A stretch of 64,000 nt of DNA from contig OY725497.1 in NCBI GenBank assembly GCA_963281255.1, positions 1,736,001-1,800,000 on the forward strand. Reading direction: 5' to 3'. The notes below the pieces were generated by a model. The model was not told the DNA's origin, did no database searches, and saw only the letters and a program-made list of their open reading frames with translations. Positions within the stretch are counted from its first letter, which is position 1. Each line of letters begins with the position of its first letter. A program made the position numbers and the translations under genes. Of this stretch, positions 32,930-44,356 are shown piece after piece. The stretch is from Aphrocallistes beatrix (taxonomy: Eukaryota; Porifera; Hexactinellida; Sceptrulophora; Aphrocallistidae).

Positions 32930-33132
32930 CTCAGTTCAAACTAGCTCTAGCATACAGTATCTGAAATATTATATTCTGTCACCCAATTAAGTATATACGT
33001 ATATAGTATATATATGCTATCATCATCATTAAATAGCGCCTAAACCACAAAACCACATTCTTAAGTACCTCAAAAATGATCGGAGTAGATTCGCCATACC
33101 TGATTACCTCATATTGTATATAATCTATAACA
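32930..33132 (-). repeat. Dispersed repeat, intact (empty-site) copy
   Basis: On the minus strand this reads through TGTGGTTTAGGCGCTATTTA, (TA)n and TTAATTGGGTGACAGAATAT without interruption. The same order occurs at 60.56-61.49 kb with two MITEs inserted in the (TA)n. Confidence 0.78.
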
Positions 33133-33134
33133 CT

Positions 33135-33787
33135 CGACAATACAACTCGACAAAGGGTCATTCAAGAATATTTCTTAAAAAAATACAAGTTTCCACTAGT
33201 TCTAGGTTGTATTGATGGCTCCCATGTTCCCATCCTTGCGCCATCAACGAATGAGGATATCTACGTATGTTAACCGAAAGGGATTTCACTCTATAAACAT
33301 CCAAGCAATTTGTGACCATGAATTTCGCTTCATCAATGCTGTTGTCAAATGGCCCGGCTGTACTCATGATGCTTTTATTTGGCGTCAATCAGGCATCAAC
33401 CGGGAGATAACAAGTGATGGAATTGAAACTGTCCATGGGTGGTTCTTAGGTGATAGTGCGTATGGATTACGTCCTAATTAAATGACTCCTATAACTTCTC
33501 CAGGTACACCTGGGCAAAGAAGGTATAATCGGGCTTTCCTTAAAGTTCGTCAAACAATTGAGTGTACTTTCGGTATTTGGAAGAGTCGTTGGAGGTCCAT
33601 GGATAAAACAGGAGGGACTCTCTGTTATAGTACTGAAAAATGTTATAAAATAACCATTGCTACTATGGTGCTGCATAACATGTATATCGACCATGGCCTC
33701 CTGACCGAACTCGAAACATCAATGGATGAACCCACTCCTGACATTGATTATCCGCAGGAACCTTCAGAAAACGGTATCCTAACCTGA
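33135..33787 (+). pseudogene. PIF/Harbinger transposase, catalytic half
   Basis: In order: KKYKFPLVLGCIDGSHVPI (first catalytic aspartate, 'CIDGTHV'), a frameshift near 33265, NRKGFHSINIQAICDHEFRF, KWPGCTHDAFIW (second aspartate), FLGDSAYGL, a TAA at 33479-33481, then TPGQRRYNRAFLKVRQTIE and CTFGIWKSRW (block with the catalytic glutamate, R..IE..FG..K.RW). Stop at 33785-33787. This is the DDE_4 domain of HARBI1-like transposases; the N-terminal third is missing. One frameshift and one stop disable it. A Myb-like partner gene is convergent 640 bases downstream. Confidence 0.85.
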
Positions 33788-34429
33788 GGGAAACTATAGT
33801 AACTGAATTTTTCCAGTAAATTATCCTTTATCATTGCATGTCAAATTTATGTTAATTTTATTTGACTTTACATTGTATTGAATTCCAATTAGCCTTTCTT
33901 AATACAATTTAATATATAGTTGAAGCCGCTTCGTCGGAACACTTTCAGAGTACGGTGGGTCTCGATTATCCGATATGATGTCCCGATTCACGATGATTTT
34001 TAGTTTAAAGAAATTATTTTCGACAATTTTATCCTGATTAAACTGCTTCACTGTCTCAACATCATAACTAGTTATCTGAAATCATCAAGATTACAAAGTG
34101 AACATGAGTAGTGAACATAAATAGTACCGATTAGTAAATTAATAATCACTGGAGCTTGGAGGATAGAAAGGTCCTGAAGGGAAACTCTTAGGGTAGGATG
34201 GCGGAGCAAATGGTCCTGCGAATGGATGCATATGAGGCTGTGTCAAGGAAGCTTTTTGGTTTTCGATCATCTCTGGTAGATTCTGCAACATATCTCATAT
34301 TCTCTGCATATGCGATTCAATTCTCTCTTGACTCTATTTCTATTGACTCTATCTATATATCTTGACTCTATTCTTTTGCCTACAGCCAACTTCTCTTCTT
34401 CCTTCTCTACAAAATCTGTTTAGTATTTG

Positions 34430-34971
34430 TCAGTTGCATATCTGCAGTTGCGCCAGATAGTGGGTAAGAAAACTTTTTTTTCGACTGGGTAGTCCCGCCA
34501 GGTTGGGTTGGTCATCATCCGTTGAAAACAGAGGGCTTGTGACCATTTGATCAGAATCATAAGACACTTGGGAGTGAGTAGGTTTATTCGTGATGTCTAC
34601 CCCAGAAGCGATGCCCTCAAATAATTGTTTCCCTTTGATGCTTTGGATTTTCTCCTCCAGTGGAGTTAGCTCACTTCCAGGGGGATATCCGCCAGTATTT
34701 TTCATCGAAGCAATCTCATCGGCAATTAGTGGTTTATGCTTGCTCAGGAGGTTGGACCACTTTTTGAGAATATCGTCTCGATTCCTTAATGTGCCATGAA
34801 GTGCTGACAATCCAGACGACACTTCATCCCAAATGTGTTCTTATCTTCGAAAGTGAAGGAAGCACTCAAACTGCCAAACATATGGGATTTTTTCTATAGA
34901 ATTAAATCCACAAAGGAGTTTATTTCTTCAGAGGAAAAGTTTTTCGCCCGGGGTTTGGATTTTTCTGCCAT
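34430..34971 (-). pseudogene. Myb/SANT-like accessory protein of Harbinger
   Basis: The minus frame from ATG 34971 reads MAEKSKPRAKNFSSEEINSF, the start of a Myb/SANT-like (NAIF1/zeste type) domain; a frameshift follows, and a second frame from about 34850 carries DEVSSGLSALHGTLRNRDDI, LKKWSNLLSKHK and the diagnostic MKNTGGYPPGSELTPLEEKI ('KTGGGP....L...E..I'). Harbinger elements encode this second protein to carry the transposase into the nucleus and bind the DNA ends. With the transposase at 33.1-33.8 kb it forms the expected two-gene set in convergent arrangement. Stop at 34430. Confidence 0.78.
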
Positions 34972-35112
34972 TAGTTTCAGTATTTCTTATTCCGTGGGAT
35001 ATTTCGAATAAATTTTGTTCTTGCTTCCAGCAGTAGTTTAAATAGTACATAGTTTGTTTTCAAATGTTTGTTCTGGCAAACGTTTGTAGAATAATTATTC
35101 ATATTCTATATA

Positions 35113-36075
35113 GTGGTGCGGCATAGCATGAAATTTATAACAATTGTGCATTTTGTGATAAAAGCGCCAAAATAGGTACACATGTACTTTGATAAACTGT
35201 GAACATTTTTGGATATTGGGCAACCTGAACGATGCCTATGTCAGCCATGACAGCTGGCCCCAAATTACCACGTCCGATAGTATTACTGGAATGGTCCCCT
35301 ATCAATAACTTCTTTTAATCACAACAGATCATATTTTGATTGTTAAATTCGTGTCCAGCACGAAATTTCCAGCAATTTGATATATATATTGACCATATTT
35401 GGAGAATTCTTTTGGTTGCCTGTTCCTAGCAATGGCCAGGAATGTTGAAAAATTCCGATCTCCAAATTTTGGCGGGCAATATCGAGTGACCCCTTGTTCT
35501 TCTCGGCTAGGTTCAGCGAGTACGAATATGCTAATTAGAATGCTCTGATATGTCATATGTGGAATATATGAAAGTTTTGTGGTATGCCATAGTGGAAGGT
35601 ATAGTTGAATGTGGTAACACATTAATATATTCTACATATGATATATCAGAGCGTTCTAATTAGCATATTCGTACTCGCTGAACCTAGCCGAGAAGAACAA
35701 GGGGTCACTCGATATGGTTCCTCAAAAATTTAGAGAGCGGAATTTTTCAACATTCCAGGCCGTTGCTAGGAACGGGCAACCAAAAAGATTCTCCAAATAT
35801 GGTCAATATATATCTCAAATTGCTGGAAATTTCGTGCTGGACACGAATTTAACAATCAAAATATGATCTGGTGTGATTAAAAGAAGTTATTGATAGAGGA
35901 CAATTCCGGCAATACTATCGGACGTGATAATTTGGGGCCAGCTGTCATGGCTGACATAAGCATCGTTTCATGTGCCCCAATATCCAAAAATGTTCATAGT
36001 ATATCAAAGTACATGTGTACCAATTTTGGTGTTTTTATCACAAAATGCACAATTGTTTTGCTATGCCGCACCACT
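35113..36075. repeat. 0.96-kb palindromic fold-back element with layered arms
   Basis: AGTGGTGCGGCATAGC at 35113 is mirrored by GCTATGCCGCACCACT at 36060-36075, and arms of about 470 bases stay complementary to a short loop near 35590 (GTGGTATGCCATAG...). Three layers can be told apart: an outer one (GTGCATTTTGTGATAAAA), a middle one shared with the fold-backs at 0.1, 6.5 and 57 kb (CCAGCAATTTGATATATATA), and an inner one (GAGTGACCCCTTGTTCTTCT, GCGAGTACGAATATGC) shared with 55.4 kb. Non-coding. Target duplication not resolved. Confidence 0.88.
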
Positions 36076-36080
36076 AATAG

Positions 36081-36345
36081 TAGTTATTTGCCAACTTCCA
36101 TTTAGGTCATTTTAATACGTCATGGATATATTTAGACAATTAGATTCTTTACGTATCTCAATCACTCTTCGAATACTTTGTATACTAATAATATTCTAGC
36201 AGTTATTCGCCAACTTACATTTAGATCATTTTAATACGTCATGAATATATTTAGACAATTAGATTCTTTACGCATCTCAATCACTCTTCGAAAACGTTTG
36301 TATATTCATAATATTCTAGCAGTTATTCGCCAACTTTCATTTTAA
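36081..36345 (+). repeat. Tandem repeat, about 119-bp unit, 2.3 copies
   Basis: AGTTATTCGCCAACTTACAT, TTTTAATACGTCATG, TAGACAATTAGATTCTTTAC and CTCAATCACTCTTCGAA recur at about 119-120 base spacing directly next to the palindrome's right end. Confidence 0.85.
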
Positions 36346-36495
36346 TACCACAATGATAGAACTGACAAAACACCCCTAGTGCATCAATGATTCATACAAC
36401 AGAAATAAATCAAACTATATACTACAAGTTTTTATACTAATTTATAGACCGAAACACGATTTACAAAGATTTTAAGAGTTAAGTCAACCCCAGAC

Positions 36496-36826
36496 ATGAC
36501 TTAAGTTAAAAACTAAATATTTGCTTAAGTTTAAGCAAATACTTAGTTTTTGCTTAACCTTAATTGGACTTGGAATGTTGAAGTGAAAGTGAAAGTTAAT
36601 TGAAAGTGAACTGAAAGTGAAAATGAAAGTGGGAATTTTCTATTTATACCTTTGACCCCAAGTCCAAGTAGGGTTAAAGTTAAGTTGGTATTCACTAAGC
36701 AAAACTTAAGCAAAAACTAAGTATTTGCTTAAACTTATGCAAAACTTATGTATTCGCTTAAACTTAAGCAAAACTTAAGTTAAACTTAAGTTTTGCTTAA
36801 GTTGGTATTCACTAAGCAAAACTTAA
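36496..36826. repeat. AACTTAAGT/TTGCTTAAG-rich repeat with GAAAGTGAAAGT core
   Basis: Flanks consist of inverted and direct runs of CTTAAGCAAAACTTAAG and ACTAAGTATTTGCTTAA, like the subterminal arrays of the Harbinger at 46.3-47.7 kb. The centre (36575-36632) is a run of GAAAGTGAA-like units. A matching core in reverse orientation lies at about 50.34-50.49 kb. Probably a Harbinger-type MITE; the right side runs into a TTAA-family copy. Confidence 0.6.
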
Positions 36827-37498
36827 GGATACCGCCCGTGAAAAATCCATAGGTTTGGCTTACAGCATATATCAAGAATAGAGATATATAAGATGTTAAG
36901 CGTGGGCAGGTAGTGCAATTAAAAAATATTGAGACATGCCAAACAGTTTTTGGTTCACATTTCTAGTTTTCGAGTTACACAGTCTCAAAGTCGGTTTTTT
37001 TTCGTTTTTCCTAGCACATCTTAATGGTAAGCCCTCCTCTACTCCGTGATTTTTTTAAAGCACATGTTTGGATCAAATGCTTCGAAATTTTATTCATAGA
37101 TAGTCTATCATATTTGCCACTTCATAGGACCAAAAGAAAGTTAAAATTAGAAAAATTGTAAATTTTATCGGTGTCCGAATAAAAAGGGCCAAAAAACGGC
37201 GAAAAAAGCGCGATTTTCTTTGGAAATCAGCAATAAAATCACAAATCTATAAGATATCGAAAATCGAGTGGTCCTACGCTCATCGCCTAATAATATGAAA
37301 CAACTCCTGAAAATTTCAAACCTCTATCTCAAAGCAATTTTGAGTTAAAATTTTTGAAAGAAGGTCAATTTTGGAATTTTAAAGTTCCGAGATATAGGGA
37401 TTTGAAGTTTTGATGTTAAGAACGATGTAAAATGAGCTATTAACGAAAAATAAAAGCATCCATGGACATTTAATCGCATATATATTAATGAATTAGAT
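36827..37498 (+). repeat. TTAA-flanked repeat family, copy X (left end)
   Basis: Starts GGATACCGCCCGTGAAAAA after TTAA and is nearly identical to 40212-40885 (for example GGCAGGTAGTGCAATTAAAA, CCAAACAGTTTTTGGTTCAC). It breaks at GAATTAGAT where a hAT element begins. Confidence 0.82.
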
Positions 37499-37796
37499 CA
37501 GGGTTGCCATCTCCTCAGTCATAAAAAAAAGGACACTCAGGGATAGATCGAAGATTTAGAAAAACGATGTTTTAGAAAAACGATGACGACAATAATGGCT
37601 GTCTGGGTGCTAGCACCCCAAGGAATTGTTTTGAATGTTTTTAGTGTGCTTCTATATCATTATATTGGATCTCTGATCCAATATAATGTTATAGTAGCAC
37701 AGTTCTAAAATGAGTGCTGGTGTCCGGCCGTATGTGGTGTACAGACCTGAGTTTAAGAGATATCGGTTTGAATTTTTTTGTGAAGCTGCGGACATA

Positions 37797-39129
37797 CTAG
37801 GGCATTTAAAAAGTCTTGCGGGTCATATCACAAAAGTAAGTGTATACACTATAGAGACTAATGTAGTAGATTTTTTATTCAAAGTAATCCCCTCCTACTG
37901 ACACACACTTTCTCAATCTTTCAACCCACTGAAAAAACACTTTTCTGTACTCTTCTTCGGGGATGGATTTGAAGTACTGGTATAAAGCAGTTCCGAGTGC
38001 TTGTCTCGTGTCAAATTCTTTACCCTGGAGATAGATTTTCAACTTTGGAAAGAGCCAAAAATCACAGGGAGCTAGGTCTGGTGAGTATGGAGGGTGAGGA
38101 AGTAATTCTATCCTTTCGGATTCCAAAAAATTCTTGGTAAGCCTGGCTGTGTGGGAACTGGCATTATCAATCAATAATTTAATACCTCTCATTCCAGCAT
38201 TGGACGAGCATCATTTACATTTTTAATCAAGTTTGGTAGGATTTTCTGAGTAAAATAGGTCGCATTGATTGATTTACCACTCTCAGAAGGTAATTGTAAT
38301 ACAATACCGCCACTGTTGAAGAAAATTGTATACATTACCTTCGGGTTTCAGAAATCGGGCGTGGGAACTTGTGCCGGTTTTTCATCTCCTTTCACCCACG
38401 ATCGCATTTTATACTTGCTATATGGAGTGGAAAACGGTACCCAAGTCTCATCACCAGTTATAATTTCTGATAGGCGCCTAGAATCACACTTATCATATGT
38501 TTCCAAGAGCTTCTTGGCTGTATTCATTCGGGTGAGCCTTTGTTTCTCACTCAGAATATGTGGGACCCATTTGCCACAAATCGATCGGTAGCCAAGACGA
38601 ATTGTCAGAATTGAATGAATTGCTCCCGATGACATCTCCATACTATGTGCTATCTGATCGACGGTTAAAAACCTGTCTTCCATCACCATTCTCCCAATTA
38701 TTGCTATATTGTCTGGAGTGCTGACGGATATCGGTCTCCCTGAGCGATGTAAATCTGCCACATCAGTATCTCCAGACCTAAATCGTGCAGCCCATCGCTC
38801 AATGGTGGATCTGGAAGGACAATCCATGCCTAGTATCTCCTGCAACTCATTGTGAATCAGTACGCGCTGGATATTGAGTTTTGTACGAAATTCAATATAC
38901 GCTCTCCATTTCAAATTGAAACTATCATCTTTAGAAGCCATTTTCTACAAGTATGCTGAAATAGGTGTGATGTGAAAAGCTAGAAAATTCTGAGTTTTTA
39001 TTCAATCAGTCTATAATTTGGAACATTTAACGATAAGATTTAAGGTTAAATTATATATGAAGGTTGAGAACTTTAAAGCGAAAATAATTGAAATACAACT
39101 CAATCCGCAAGACTTATTGAATGACCTAG
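37797..39129 (-). mobile_element. Mariner element M4
   Basis: 1333 bp, TA flanks, termini CTAGGGCATTTAAAAAGTCT and, inverted, CTAGGTCATTCAATAAGTCT. A different subfamily from M1/M3/M5. Confidence 0.9.
37875..38941 (-). pseudogene. Mariner transposase of M4, one stop and one frameshift
   Basis: ATG 38941 begins MASKDDSFNLKWRAYIEFRT; the first 198 codons include RWAARFRSGDTD, SGRPISVS, KWVPHILSEKQRL and ITGDETWVPF (first catalytic aspartate). TGA occurs at 38350-38348 after PTPDF. A frameshift near 38200 precedes GIKLLIDNASSHTA (second aspartate) and YSPDLAPCDFWLF (third, DD34D); the C-terminus ends at 37875 with VSVGGDYFE. Otherwise complete in length. Confidence 0.88.
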
Positions 39130-39360
39130 TATATGTAAATTCTCACCTAGGGTTTCGATTTCCAAAATATGCTAAATCATCATGATAGCCATTCTAGTAT
39201 ATAATCTACAAGTAAAACGTAAAAGGACAAGAATGAGTTTATAAGGACAATAAGGACAAAAAGCGAAAAAAAAAGGACAAAAAGGACAGCATATTTTAAA
39301 AAGGACAGGTAGCAAAAAAGAAGGACTGTCCTCTCTAAAAAAGGACGTATGGTAACCCTG

Positions 39361-40207
39361 ACTTACGTAGACATTAATATTATGATGCTAAGTTATCCTG
39401 TCAAATACTGCTAATTAGTAACATACTAAGTGATTTATCATAGTTACACTTCAGAATGATTGAACACCCACATAGTAGTAATGACTTGCAAGTTATATGC
39501 ACAATTGAATTGCAGAAATAACATTATCGTTATTAATTAGCTTGTGTGTGGCTAATGCAGGCGCATAGCCAGTCACTCCTATCCAGGCCTGTGGAGGGAT
39601 AAACGCCGTACCTACAGTACCTGTAAATATAATATCCAGTGAAACGTGGGTCCATTATGGCAGTTTCAAATGTGTCCCGTATTTTAGTCAAAACCCGGAA
39701 TATCCCCCGCTGTCCCGTCCAGTCCCGGATTTTAGTAACAACCATTTTCTTCAATGTACCACCCAAATCTACTACTTGAATTTTTACTAATAACTAGCGT
39801 CAAAACTACAAAGATACATTCAATTTCTATAATTTGAAACTAACACAATCAAATACAATTCCAACTAAGGATTCATGTGTCATATTATTGCGAGCGAAGT
39901 GAGCGAAGTAAACATAGTGAGATTTGGATAGACTCGTTTATAAGGGGATATAATAGGGAAATTGTGACATTTTTATGAAACGAAATTCCGTTATGCAAAT
40001 CTGATTGATCAGATTTAACAATTTTTTACAAAGCTGCATTCTGATTGGGTAGAAAATTATTAGGCTCAATTAGTTAATTAATTCTTTTTATTTTATTACA
40101 TCTGCTCTTTTGAATACATTATCAGACTAGAGTATGCATGCAAATCTATTAAACGCATAATTTACTTAAGGAGATCTCATACGTAATAGGTAGTAGTTAA
40201 CTCTATT
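39361..40207. other. Mostly unassigned stretch
   Basis: 39640-39745 contains GTCCCG/CCCGGATTTTAGT repeats (ATTTTAGTCAAAACCCGG and ATTTTAGTAACAACC) that may be an eroded MITE. The remainder is AT-rich with nothing recognised. Confidence 0.35.
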
Positions 40208-40211
40208 TTAA

Positions 40212-42853
40212 GGATACCGCCCGTGAAAAATCGATAGGTTTGGCTTACAGCATATATCAAGAATAGAGAGATATAAGATGTTAAGCGTGGGCAGGTAGTG
40301 CAATTAAAAAATATTGAGACATGCCAAACAGTTTTTGGTTCACATTTCTAGTTTTTGAATTACAGCGTCTCAAAGTCGGTTTTTTCCGTTTTTCCCTAGC
40401 ACATCTTAATGGTAAGCCCTCCTCCACTCTGTGATTTTTTTAAAGCACATGTTTGGATCAAATGCTTCGAAAATTTATTCATAGATAGTCTATCATATTT
40501 GCCACTTCATAGGACCAAAAGAAAGTTAAAATTTTAAAAATTGTAAATTTTATCGGTGTCCGAATAAAAAGGGCAAAAAAACGGCGAAAAAAGCCCGATT
40601 TTCTTTGGAAATCAGCAATAAAATCACAAATTTATAAAATATCGAAAATCGAGTGGTCCTACGGTCATCGCCTAATGATATGGAACAACTCCTGAAATTT
40701 TCAAACCTCTATCTCAAAGCAATTTTGAGTTAAAATTTTTGAAAGACGGTCAATTTTGGAATTTTAAAGTCCCGAGATATAGGGATTTGAAGTTTTGGTG
40801 GTAAGAACGATGTAAAATGAGCTATTAACGAAAAATAAAAGCATCCATGGACATTTAATCGCGTGTATATACTAATGAATTAGATGTATTCCAACAGATT
40901 TTGGCGAAAATAGCAAAATTATACTGAAAATTCACGAATTACCTTGGGCCCCTAACCCCGAATATTTTGAACCAATTAGGGAATGTAAATCATATTCCTA
41001 GCAGTACAATGTATAATTCATCGGTTTAGAATGAATAAAGAGCTTCCAAAAAGTATATTAGGAAGTTAGAGCGAGAGTCTACGACTTTTAGTTTTCAAGT
41101 TAGGATTTTCGAAAAATGCTACGTCATCACGTGATAAAATTTTGAAACTTACCATTCCATTCCATGTAGTACACTTATTATTTAACAATCAGATATATAC
41201 CGTCTTGAAAAGTATATTAGGAATTGAGAGCTAAGAATTTGGGTCTATATTTCCCGAGATATGGAGGAATCTGTTTTTGGACCATAAATGGGGGGCTTTG
41301 ACCGAAATTTGGAGAAAAATGCTTTAAACTTCCAAAATAATCATGTTGGGTGCTTCAAAGTTTCTGTATACATTGCTAGTGACTATTGCATTGTTTTTTG
41401 AGTATAATAGCTACTTTTGGGAACTTATTTCATGAAAAGATTCGCCATTTTCTAATATATTCAAAGTTCTCCATAGAATTTGTATTACAATAAAATCGAT
41501 GATTAGTCAAGAAATATTTACTTTTTGTCAAAGAGATGTTTGAGGAACCTATATATTATCATATATATCCTTTCATTTAAGATTATAATAGATTATATAT
41601 CTTCAATCGTTTTTACGCATTGACATCGAGCACTTTGGAGGCCATAGAGTGGTTTGATTTCCGAACTTTACATACAATATAGTATAACTTACGAACTAAT
41701 GGTCGGATCTGAACAAACTTTTTTTTAAAATGTTCAGAATTTTTTTCTATACACAATAGCTAATATCACAACGGCCATTTCCCGAGCATTTTAGAAATGA
41801 AGTCTCTCATAAATATATTTTTGATTGGATTTCAGGTGCCTCTTTTTCTAAATTCATCTGTTTTATAATATTTAATATGGATAACGAACTAAATTTTGTT
41901 TTCAATATTTACTGCATAATCCATTGCCATTTATGCAGTCCTGGCACCTCGAGGCACATAGATTTCCAATGCTTCCAAGAGTCAGGTGTGAGACATCCCA
42001 TATAGTAGAAGTGAGTTTTCAAGTACTTGAATTGGAAGCTTTCTTCAGGACTTTCTGCCATCTCAATATATTTTTTTGACATGTTTTCAGACATCGAAGC
42101 ATTGGCCAGTTTAGATTTTTAGATGCCTCTGCTTGGGCAAATATATAATGTTTTAGAATATGTAATAAGAACTGTGCATTCATGTGGAAATAAGAGGAAT
42201 ATCCTCAGAGGAAAAAAGCCTAATTATTACCTTTGTGGAATGTTTTGTGATCGGTTTTACTCGTTTCTGTCCCCGGTTAGTCTACATTCGTACATCACTC
42301 TTCGGCAACTGGAAAGAAACCTCGAAAATTGCATTCCTTTTACATATGATATGGGTTTCATGAGTAGATTCTGAGCTATAACTTTTCTGGACTTTAAAAG
42401 ATGTCTCAATGTGTCGCAAAGTGTTAGATCAAAAATTATATAGTAACTTCTACCCATAAATAGTCTACGCCTTACTCCAACTTACAACAACCAAATACGA
42501 ATACTGATATTCGGTTCCCAGCCGAATATCAACTATTTGCTAAATAGTATTTGGCTGACCGAATATTGAACGATTCGGTTGCAACCTTGCTAAAAATTTA
42601 GGAAGGGACTCATTTCAAAAGTTGGCTATTATACACAGTATAGTCGAGAAACTAACAATTCCTAGCGTTTTAAGTATACATATGGTTTTATCTTTATTTT
42701 TTCTATATTTGAGCTGAGTTATTATTTTCCCGACAATGACCTGGGTCCATTCTATTTATAGCATAGACCCCGCATTTCTAAAAATGTTTCCCTGCCCAAA
42801 TGACTACCGAAAATGAGTCAGCAAAACCTATTGTCATAATTATTTGTTACTTG
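40212..42853 (+). repeat. TTAA-flanked repeat family, copy Y (longest)
   Basis: Starts GGATACCGCCCGTGAAAAA after TTAA 40208-40211. 40212-40885 equals copy X; 41140-41880 parallels 11.9-12.7 kb of copy W; near 42745 TCTATTTATAGCATAGACCC parallels 12810. So X, Y and W are parts of one element of at least 2.6 kb. It is broken at 42853 by the next mariner. It also includes a short stretch of CCGAATATT/AATATTCGG repeats at 42484-42590. No transposase motif was found; open frames at 41909-42457 are unrecognised. Confidence 0.65.
42484..42590. repeat. Fragment related to the CCGAATA/TATTTGG MITE at 60.7 kb
   Basis: CAACCAAATACGAATACTGA, TTCGGTTCCCAGCCGAATAT, CAACTATTTGCTAAATAGTA and TTGAACGATTCGGTTGCAAC parallel the right end of the element at 60704-61156. 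It lies inside copy Y. Confidence 0.5.
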
Positions 42854-44127
42854 CAGGGTGATCCAAATAGAATGTACCCTAAATCTTTTCTGCACTGTTC
42901 AATCAATTTTATTCTTAAAGCTATGAAACTCTAGAAATATCAGGATAACTTAGCTTGAAACATTCCTGTAAATATCAGGTCTCTAACTCGAAATCTCTCG
43001 GTTTTAGAGGAGGTGCTCGATGTGACCACCCTTGCGATCTTGGACATTTTTGAGTCGCAGCGCGAAATTCAGGAATACTGATTTCAGAACATCTTTGCTT
43101 ATCGCCCTGATTTCTTGCTCAATGTTATTTTTCAGCTGCTCAAGTGTTCGGGTCACTTCTTGAAGTGAACCTTGAGCTAGTCAAGGGAAACGTTGGCGGT
43201 GTGGGCGGGGGCCCCATCCTGCTGAATCCACATCCTCTTGTGTAACTCTGGGTACTGGGTATGTTGCTCCTGCCAGAACAGCTCTAACACAGCGATGTAC
43301 CGCTTACTGTTGATCGTTGTCGTCTTCTCATTTTCCTCGAAGTAGAAGGGGCCGATGATGCCTCTCTGCGAAAGCGCACACCACACAGTAACCTTCTTGG
43401 AGTGAAGGGAAGTGGTTGCAACCATGTCTGGCTTCTGGGAACCCCAGAAGATGTTGTTTTTACTGTTTACCTGTCCGTCCAGGTAACAGTGGGCCTCATC
43501 AGAGGTCCAGAGGAGGGCGAGGAAGGACTTGTTTCCATTCCGCGCGGTGGCTTCAATCTTATTTGATAAAACCTTTGACATCTCTAACCTGACTTCCTTA
43601 TCCTTATCTGAGAGAGTCTGGTGAGTGCTGATGCGATAGGGGAACAAGTGGAAATCCTCCTTCATGACTCTCATCATCGATGTTTGCGGAATAACGAGTG
43701 TTTGACTCCTCTTTCTGGTGGATCTGCTGGGGGATTCAATCACGGAATCTCGGATGCGGTCTTTGAGGGCCTGTGCATACAGTTTCTTCCGTCCTGAATG
43801 GGTCCCACGGTGTGGTGTCTTTGGTCTGAGGTCGTTGAGCCTCCCTTGTGTCTTTAACTTACCCACCCACATTATAATCAATGATTTATAAGGCGCTTTG
43901 TCAGTTTGAAATTTTGTCCGGAATTCACCGATTACCGTCTTGAAGCTGTGACACTCCAGGTACCGTACCGTGCAGAAGATTCTCTCCTCGAAGGTCCATT
44001 TGGCGTTTCTCTTGACTTGACTTGGGGTTGTATCTAACATATCTAAAAAGGATGTTTGGTTAGTATAAGAATTAGAGTCTGGACGGGCCAAAATGTGCTT
44101 GGGTACACTCTATTTTGGATCACCCTG
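42854..44127 (-). mobile_element. Tc1/mariner element with an unusual N-terminal helix-turn-helix
   Basis: 1274 bp; ends CAGGGTGATCCAAATAGAAT and, inverted, CAGGGTGATCCAAAATAGAG. Right flank is TA; left flank is TG, a one-base change from the expected TA. Confidence 0.85.
43004..44091 (-). pseudogene. Tc1/mariner transposase lacking its third catalytic block
   Basis: ATG 44091; open for 304 codons. KWTFEERIFCTVRYLECHSF is a helix-turn-helix of the DUF4817-like type found in a group of arthropod and other invertebrate transposases. SFLALLWTSDEAHCYLDGQV holds the first catalytic aspartate and MWIQQDGAPAHTANVSLD the second. TAG follows SLD, and the sequence jumps in another frame to TLEQLKNNIEQEIRAIS and the C-terminus VQDRKGGHIEHLL (TAA at 43006-43004). 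The roughly 40-residue stretch with the third acidic residue is missing, so this is an internal deletion and the protein could not cut DNA. Confidence 0.85.
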
Positions 44128-44356
44128 TAATACTGTAGTATACGTATTCTTGATAGGGCACTTTTAACTTTATTTTGTATATTAATGTTTTATATTACGC
44201 AGGTTCATTATTTGCGATCCTGATGTCTAAATCTATGAAGACATTTTTAGATGAGTCACAATATCAGAGGAGTAGTGGCAGATGTCCAATGTTTAATTTG
44301 TTTTGCGAATATTTCGTGTTCGTCTGTGCTCTCCACCGGACGCCTATATCTTAAAC

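Larger units (their letters stand above)
37499..39360. mobile_element. hAT-like element with CAGGGTTGCCAT ends, carrying mariner M4
   Basis: Left CAGGGTTGCCATCTCCTCAG, right inverted CAGGGTTACCATACGTCC, followed inward by AGGACA-rich repeats on both sides (AAAAGGACA many times on the right). Flanking 8-mers AATTAGAT and ACTTACGT agree only in part. Inside lie the 14.3-kb-type dispersed repeat (37650-37790) and M4. Confidence 0.7.
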
